Positions 5,830 to 9,837 of a stretch of DNA of 9,837 bases are shown piece by piece. The translations under genes and the position numbers were made by a program. The DNA is from Clostridia bacterium (GTDB taxonomy: Bacteria > Bacillota_A > Clostridia > Oscillospirales > CAG-272). The stretch lies in assembly GCA_017445115.1 (NCBI GenBank), contig JAFSUU010000133.1, forward strand, positions 1 through 9,837. The letters run 5' to 3'. Below the pieces are notes generated by a model. The model did not search any database. It saw only the letters and a program-made list of their open reading frames with translations, and was not told the DNA's origin. How positions within the stretch are numbered: position 1 is the first letter of the stretch; every line of letters starts with the position of its first letter.

Positions 5830-6525
5830 ATGGAGAATTTTTTTGCTTTTTTGAATGATAATTCGCTTTATTTTCTGCTTTTTGCCGGAGGAATAGGAAC
5901 CTTCTGCTGGCTCTTGGCTTTCCGAAAACGGATACGAGCCGGATGTCTTTCCGTACTTCTCATGTCGGTTCTTCATATTTTTTTCGGTGTCTTGTCGGTT
6001 AAGCTGTTTGCTTTTCTTGAGTCTCCCAGCGAAAGATTCGTTAGCTCGATGAGCCTGTTCGGAGCAGTGTTTTTTATGCCCTGTCTCTATTATGCCGGCT
6101 CAAAGATTTTTAAACGGGATACCCGACAGGTATTCGATCTATTTACCGTTCCGCTGGTTTTCACACTTGCTTGCGCCAGAGTCAACTGCCTTTTGACCGG
6201 TTGCTGCAAAGGTATGATTATTCCTTTTGTCCGGGACGGGACCGTTAGATGGCCTACAAGGGAGGCAGAACTTCTATTCTACGCTGTTTTCCTTTCACTG
6301 ATCATTATCCGTATCAGTCGGAATAGATCAAACGGAGAAATATATCCTATATATTTGTTATCCTACGGTTTGTTTAGATTCTTTGTTGAAGGATTCAGAG
6401 AATCGTCTGCAAAGTCCGTTTTTCATATGGCACATTTCTGGGCTGTTATCGCGGTTTGCGCCGGTGCAGCTTTCTATTTCGAAATTAGACATCAATCAAA
6501 AAAACGAGGTCAGTTAGAAAAATGA
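5830..6525 (+). CDS. Lgt-like (prolipoprotein diacylglyceryl transferase family) membrane protein
   Basis: This 231-residue protein has several hydrophobic membrane segments and belongs to the family of Lgt, which transfers diacylglycerol to a lipobox cysteine. The match rests on ARVNCLLTGCCKG (116-128), aligning with the Lgt signature GRIGNFINGELWG, and YGLFRFFVEGFRE (179-191), where Arg183 and Glu187 match the essential Arg239/Glu243 pair of E. coli Lgt. It departs from true Lgt: the signature Glu is Cys (GCCKG), the Asn is displaced, and the catalytic His of the SFHGG segment is Phe (SMSLFGA, 73-79). It is therefore a divergent paralogue of the GCCxG type, not the housekeeping enzyme, and shorter than usual. 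It begins 17 bases after the maturase gene with a weak ribosome binding site, so translation is probably coupled. Involvement in modifying or exporting the peptide is inferred from position. Confidence 0.82.
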   Translation: MENFFAFLNDNSLYFLLFAGGIGTFCWLLAFRKRIRAGCLSVLLMSVLHIFFGVLSVKLFAFLESPSERFVSSMSLFGAVFFMPCLYYAGSKIFKRDTRQVFDLFTVPLVFTLACARVNCLLTGCCKGMIIPFVRDGTVRWPTREAELLFYAVFLSLIIIRISRNRSNGEIYPIYLLSYGLFRFFVEGFRESSAKSVFHMAHFWAVIAVCAGAAFYFEIRHQSKKRGQLEK

Positions 6526-9500
6526 TCAAAGGAATAACAAAACGTTTTACAGCTCTTGTGTTGACAGCGCTTTTGATTATACAGATAATACCTTCAGTGA
6601 CTCTGCCTTCGCGGGCCGCTGAAGCTTATGAACCAACCGGTAATTTCACATACGCTGATTATTTCGATGTTTCCGCTACCATTGGAACCGCAGGCAGGGG
6701 TACAGCTTCGGCAAGCGGCGGTACGTATACAATCACTGCAACTTATGAACATGGATCATGTGGAGATACCGATTACACCACGACGCTGACTCTGACAGCG
6801 ACCACGGATTTTGACAGCCTTACCGTTTCGGCGACAAAGACGTCCGGAGGCACCTTTAGTTGTACTGTTAAGGGCTCATCTCTTTCCAGCGGTTCATCTA
6901 CTACCGTTTCCATGGCAAAGGGGCAGACGATAGTCCTTTCGATCAAATCCGACGGTTCGACACAGGGGCGCGCTACTGTGACTCTGAGCAATGTTGTCGT
7001 AACTGTGAAAAATCCGGATACGGTCTTTTCAACCCCTGTCAACGGAAGCTACACGATTTTCTACGCCGGAGAATCGCTGACCTACGATACCGTCTATCAG
7101 AGGCCTTCCAGTTCCAATTATCAGTTGGTTGCCTCCCCCTCGGCGGGATACGAGTTTCTTGGATGGTACGATGAAACCAACAGCGAATTGAGCAGCAGCG
7201 CTTCATTCAGCTATCAGGGCCTGGAAGATCACACAATCAGAGCAGTCTTTATGCACGCAGGCAGCGCGGTTTATTATGTTAAAGGCGCTTTCGGAACATT
7301 TTATGACTGCTTCGATCTTGGTATCGCGGCGACCGGAAACAACGGGGTCCTGGTAGTATATAAAGACGGAACCCTTGCGGGAAGCACAGCGCAAAGTTCT
7401 TTTTCCGTACCTTCCGGAAGAACGCTTCTTATTCCGTGTGACGACGCTGCGACGGTCTATACGACTTCGCCGCGCAGCACCAGCAACGTTTATGTTGCTC
7501 CCACCGTTTTCAGGACGCTGACGATTCCGGAAAACGTTACCGTAACCGTTGACGGAGCGATAAGCATAGGCGGAGGAATATTCGGGCCCAGCGGCGGGAC
7601 ATCCGGCGCCGGATCTCCCAGTGGTCCGGTCGGCAGGATCAAAGCTGAAGACGGCAGCCGCATCGTTGTCAACGGCAAGCTTTACTGCTGGGGGTATATT
7701 TTCGGATCCGGAGCCGTTGAAGCTAACAGCGGAGCGATCGTTTACGAAGATTTTCAGTTTTCCGATCAGCGCGGAGGGACAGCATTTTCCAGTATCAACG
7801 GCAACTCCCAAAAGGTGTTTCCGATCTCTCAGTATTACGTTCAGAATATCGAGGTCCCGCTTACAATTCATTACGGCGCGAAAGAAATAGTCTATACGGC
7901 TTTGTATATTCAGGGGGATCTTTCAGCCAGACCGACGCTGATTTCCGGAGATTCGACAAGCATGTTTACTCTGGGCTCGGGAGCCAGTATTACAAAGAGG
8001 TATCTGAAAGAGACTGATCAGCTGCAGATTGACATCGATGGGAACGTTTCTCTTAACAAGGTCACGATGGAAATATATGTTACCGTAGACTCGAGTAAAT
8101 ACGTTCTTCCCTTGTCAAGTAATTTCGTTGTCAATATCAACAGCGGGACAACTTCACTCAATTATGATACCGAGATGCTTCCCGGAACCGTGATCAATAT
8201 TGCTGAAGGCGCGAAATTGAAGGTCTCAAGCGGGGTGAAGTTCTACCTGTTCGACAGCAGCGAATGGAACATGTCTTTCTTCTATCCGGGAAATAAGATC
8301 AATCCAGTTAAGCGGATTGCCACAGGCGCTCTTGCATATACACGGACCCAGGCAAACAGCATATTCGATTCGAGGATCGACGTCGGCGGAGAGATATCTG
8401 TCCAGGGAAGTATGTACACTTCTTCCGGAGGTGCGGACATCGTCAGTACCAACGGAAAGGGAAAGGTGACATTCGTCACCGCTCCGGCCTCCTCAACCAC
8501 GTTTTACCAGGCGATTCAGGACGGATCGAGTATTAAGTATACTTCGATTTCCGCAACCGCGGCAAAACTTCACAACGGCTTGAATCGCCCGACTGCGGGA
8601 GATTACGCCGTAGATGAATATACAACGACAGCAGGATCTTCTGCCGGGACGACATTTAATTACTGCTCGGTTTGCGACGCATGGTACAATACTGTTCACG
8701 GCCATGATATCAGCACGTATACGGTGACATGGAAGAACTGGGACGGGAACGTTCTTGAAGTCGATGAAGAAGTTGAAGATGGGGCAATGCCTTCATATGA
8801 AGGAAATACTCCGCAAAAAGCTTCCGATTCCCAGTACAGATATGTGTTTTCCGGGTGGACGCCCGCAGTATCCGTTGTGACAGGAGATGTCGAATATACC
8901 GCGGTTTTCGATGAAATCCCGCACACCTATCAGACGCCGGTATACGAATGGGTAAAGACCGGACAGACATACAGCGTGACCGCAACAGCGGTTTGCCAGG
9001 ATGAGGCGGCTTTCACGGTAACTGAGACGGTCAGCGCAACTTCGCTGGAGTCACTGCCGGCTACATGTAATTCGGCCGGCGAAACGACCTATACCGCGAC
9101 ATTTACCGGCTCGATATTTACTGCTCAGACAAGAACCGATGCCGACATTCCTGCCCTCGGACACGACTTTGGAGAATGGACGGTAACAACTCCGGCGACA
9201 TGCACAGAAGCCGGGGAAGAGACCAGACACTGTTCGAGGTGCGGCGAGACAGAGACGAAAGTCATAGCCGCTTCGGGACACGATTATGTTGACGTTGTCA
9301 CGCCGCCGACCTGTACCGAGGCGGGATATACGACGCATACATGCTCGGTCTGCGGCGACAGTTATACCGACACGCCGGTGGAAGCCCTCGGACACGACTT
9401 TGGAGAATGGACGGTAACAACTCCGGCGACATGTACAGAGGCCGGTGAGGAGACCAGATACTGTTCGAGATGCGATGCTACGGAGACGAGAGTCATAGCC

Positions 9501-9837
9501 GCTACGGGACACGATTATGTTGACGTTGTCACGCCTCCGACCTGCACATCGGCGGGATATACTACGCACACATGTTCGGTCTGCGGCGACAGCTACACCG
9601 ACACGCCGGTGGAAGCCCTCGGACACGACTTTGGAGAATGGACGGTAACAACACCGGCGACATGCACGGAAGCCGGGGAAGAGACCAGACACTGTTCGAG
9701 GTGCGGCGAGACAGAGACGAGAGCCATAGCCGCTTCGGGACACGATTATGTTGACGCTGTCACGCCTCCGACCTGCACCTCGGCGGGATATACGACGCAT
9801 ACATGCTCGGTCTGCGGCGACAGTTATACCGACACGC
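6522..9837 (+). CDS. Giant secreted/surface repeat protein, 3' end outside window
   Basis: The frame is open for at least 1105 codons to the right edge. The ATG overlaps the stop of the Lgt-like gene (ATGA), indicating translational coupling. Residues 1-35 form a signal peptide (KGITKRF, hydrophobic core, SRAAEA). Residues about 39-170 are a Thr/Ser-rich beta domain, followed by an InlB-like module (GYEFLGWYD). A long beta-rich region comes next, with GRIKAEDGSRIVVNGKLYCW and AIVYEDFQFSDQRGG, a style I recognise in clostridial surface proteins that probably forms a beta-helix. Residues 733-796 match the Listeria-Bacteroides/InlB B repeat (VTWKNWDGNVL, FSGWTPAV, YTAVF). After a degenerate unit, Cys-x2-Cys repeats (CSRCGETET, CSVCGDSYTD) run to the edge. 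A wall anchor, if any, is beyond the window. The likely role is adhesion or surface scaffolding; no enzyme motif is seen. Confidence 0.93.
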   Translation, partial: MIKGITKRFTALVLTALLIIQIIPSVTLPSRAAEAYEPTGNFTYADYFDVSATIGTAGRGTASASGGTYTITATYEHGSCGDTDYTTTLTLTATTDFDSLTVSATKTSGGTFSCTVKGSSLSSGSSTTVSMAKGQTIVLSIKSDGSTQGRATVTLSNVVVTVKNPDTVFSTPVNGSYTIFYAGESLTYDTVYQRPSSSNYQLVASPSAGYEFLGWYDETNSELSSSASFSYQGLEDHTIRAVFMHAGSAVYYVKGAFGTFYDCFDLGIAATGNNGVLVVYKDGTLAGSTAQSSFSVPSGRTLLIPCDDAATVYTTSPRSTSNVYVAPTVFRTLTIPENVTVTVDGAISIGGGIFGPSGGTSGAGSPSGPVGRIKAEDGSRIVVNGKLYCWGYIFGSGAVEANSGAIVYEDFQFSDQRGGTAFSSINGNSQKVFPISQYYVQNIEVPLTIHYGAKEIVYTALYIQGDLSARPTLISGDSTSMFTLGSGASITKRYLKETDQLQIDIDGNVSLNKVTMEIYVTVDSSKYVLPLSSNFVVNINSGTTSLNYDTEMLPGTVINIAEGAKLKVSSGVKFYLFDSSEWNMSFFYPGNKINPVKRIATGALAYTRTQANSIFDSRIDVGGEISVQGSMYTSSGGADIVSTNGKGKVTFVTAPASSTTFYQAIQDGSSIKYTSISATAAKLHNGLNRPTAGDYAVDEYTTTAGSSAGTTFNYCSVCDAWYNTVHGHDISTYTVTWKNWDGNVLEVDEEVEDGAMPSYEGNTPQKASDSQYRYVFSGWTPAVSVVTGDVEYTAVFDEIPHTYQTPVYEWVKTGQTYSVTATAVCQDEAAFTVTETVSATSLESLPATCNSAGETTYTATFTGSIFTAQTRTDADIPALGHDFGEWTVTTPATCTEAGEETRHCSRCGETETKVIAASGHDYVDVVTPPTCTEAGYTTHTCSVCGDSYTDTPVEALGHDFGEWTVTTPATCTEAGEETRYCSRCDATETRVIAATGHDYVDVVTPPTCTSAGYTTHTCSVCGDSYTDTPVEALGHDFGEWTVTTPATCTEAGEETRHCSRCGETETRAIAASGHDYVDAVTPPTCTSAGYTTHTCSVCGDSYTDT
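9159..9837 (+). repeat. 231-bp in-frame tandem repeat, almost three copies, continuing past the edge
   Basis: Copies begin at 9159, 9390 and 9621, exactly 231 bases (77 codons) apart. Each copy encodes two related units, GHDFGEW...CTEAGEETRHCSRCGETET (39 residues) and GHDYVDVVTPPTCTEAGYTT followed by HTCSVCGDSY (together 38 residues). Copies 1 and 3 resemble each other more than copy 2, which has CSRCDATET in place of CSRCGETET. The third copy is cut by the window end about 15 bases before completion. Confidence 0.96.

Noticed and set aside
5830..6525. Annotation as the housekeeping lgt gene
   Set aside because: The catalytic His and signature Glu positions are changed, and the gene sits in a peptide-modification block.
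9051..9800. Leftward 249-codon frame with internal repeats
   Set aside because: It is the antisense reading of the 231-bp Cys repeat region; its repetitiveness merely mirrors the coding strand.
9159..9837. CRISPR-like array
   Set aside because: The repeated units are 231 bp, contiguous and coding, without unique spacers of regular length.

Overview
The window looks like a piece of a Gram-positive anaerobic Firmicutes (Clostridia) chromosome, of the kind found in gut or rumen. The evidence is the purine-rich Shine-Dalgarno sites, the AT-rich intergenic promoters, the style of the secreted proteins and a clostridial-type group II intron. The assignment is by protein style, not by a marker gene.

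Left edge (1-674): the 3' part of a group II intron. It holds the C-terminal part of the intron reverse transcriptase/maturase, interrupted by an in-frame TAA at 478-480, followed by RNA domains V and VI and the 3' splice boundary at about 674. Next comes a leftward 110-residue XRE-type helix-turn-helix regulator (769-1101). A 384-base regulatory gap (1102-1485) follows, with divergent promoter-like sequences.

Main block (1486 to the right edge): five rightward genes that look like one functional unit. (1) An 885-residue secreted protein has two near-identical 285-residue-period repeats and a C-terminal domain familiar from clostridial surface proteins. (2) A 38-residue peptide (4178-4294) has an acidic leader-like N-terminus and a short CGGC-containing tail; it looks like a RiPP precursor. 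A strong hairpin follows it, probably a terminator or attenuator. (3) A 456-residue radical SAM protein has a SPASM-like cysteine-rich C-terminus and looks like a peptide maturase. (4) A 231-residue membrane protein is related to prolipoprotein diacylglyceryl transferase (Lgt), but lacks key catalytic positions and carries a GCCxG motif. (5) A very large secreted protein (at least 1105 residues, running off the right edge) begins by ATGA overlap with gene 4. It has a beta-rich N-terminal part, InlB-like modules and a 231-bp tandem repeat encoding paired Cys-x2-Cys modules.

The inferred picture is a peptide-modification cassette (precursor, radical SAM enzyme, Lgt-like membrane protein) bounded by two secreted repeat proteins, with a nearby XRE regulator. 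Membership of the precursor, maturase and Lgt-like protein in one pathway is inferred from gene order and sequence features. No product or function is demonstrated here.
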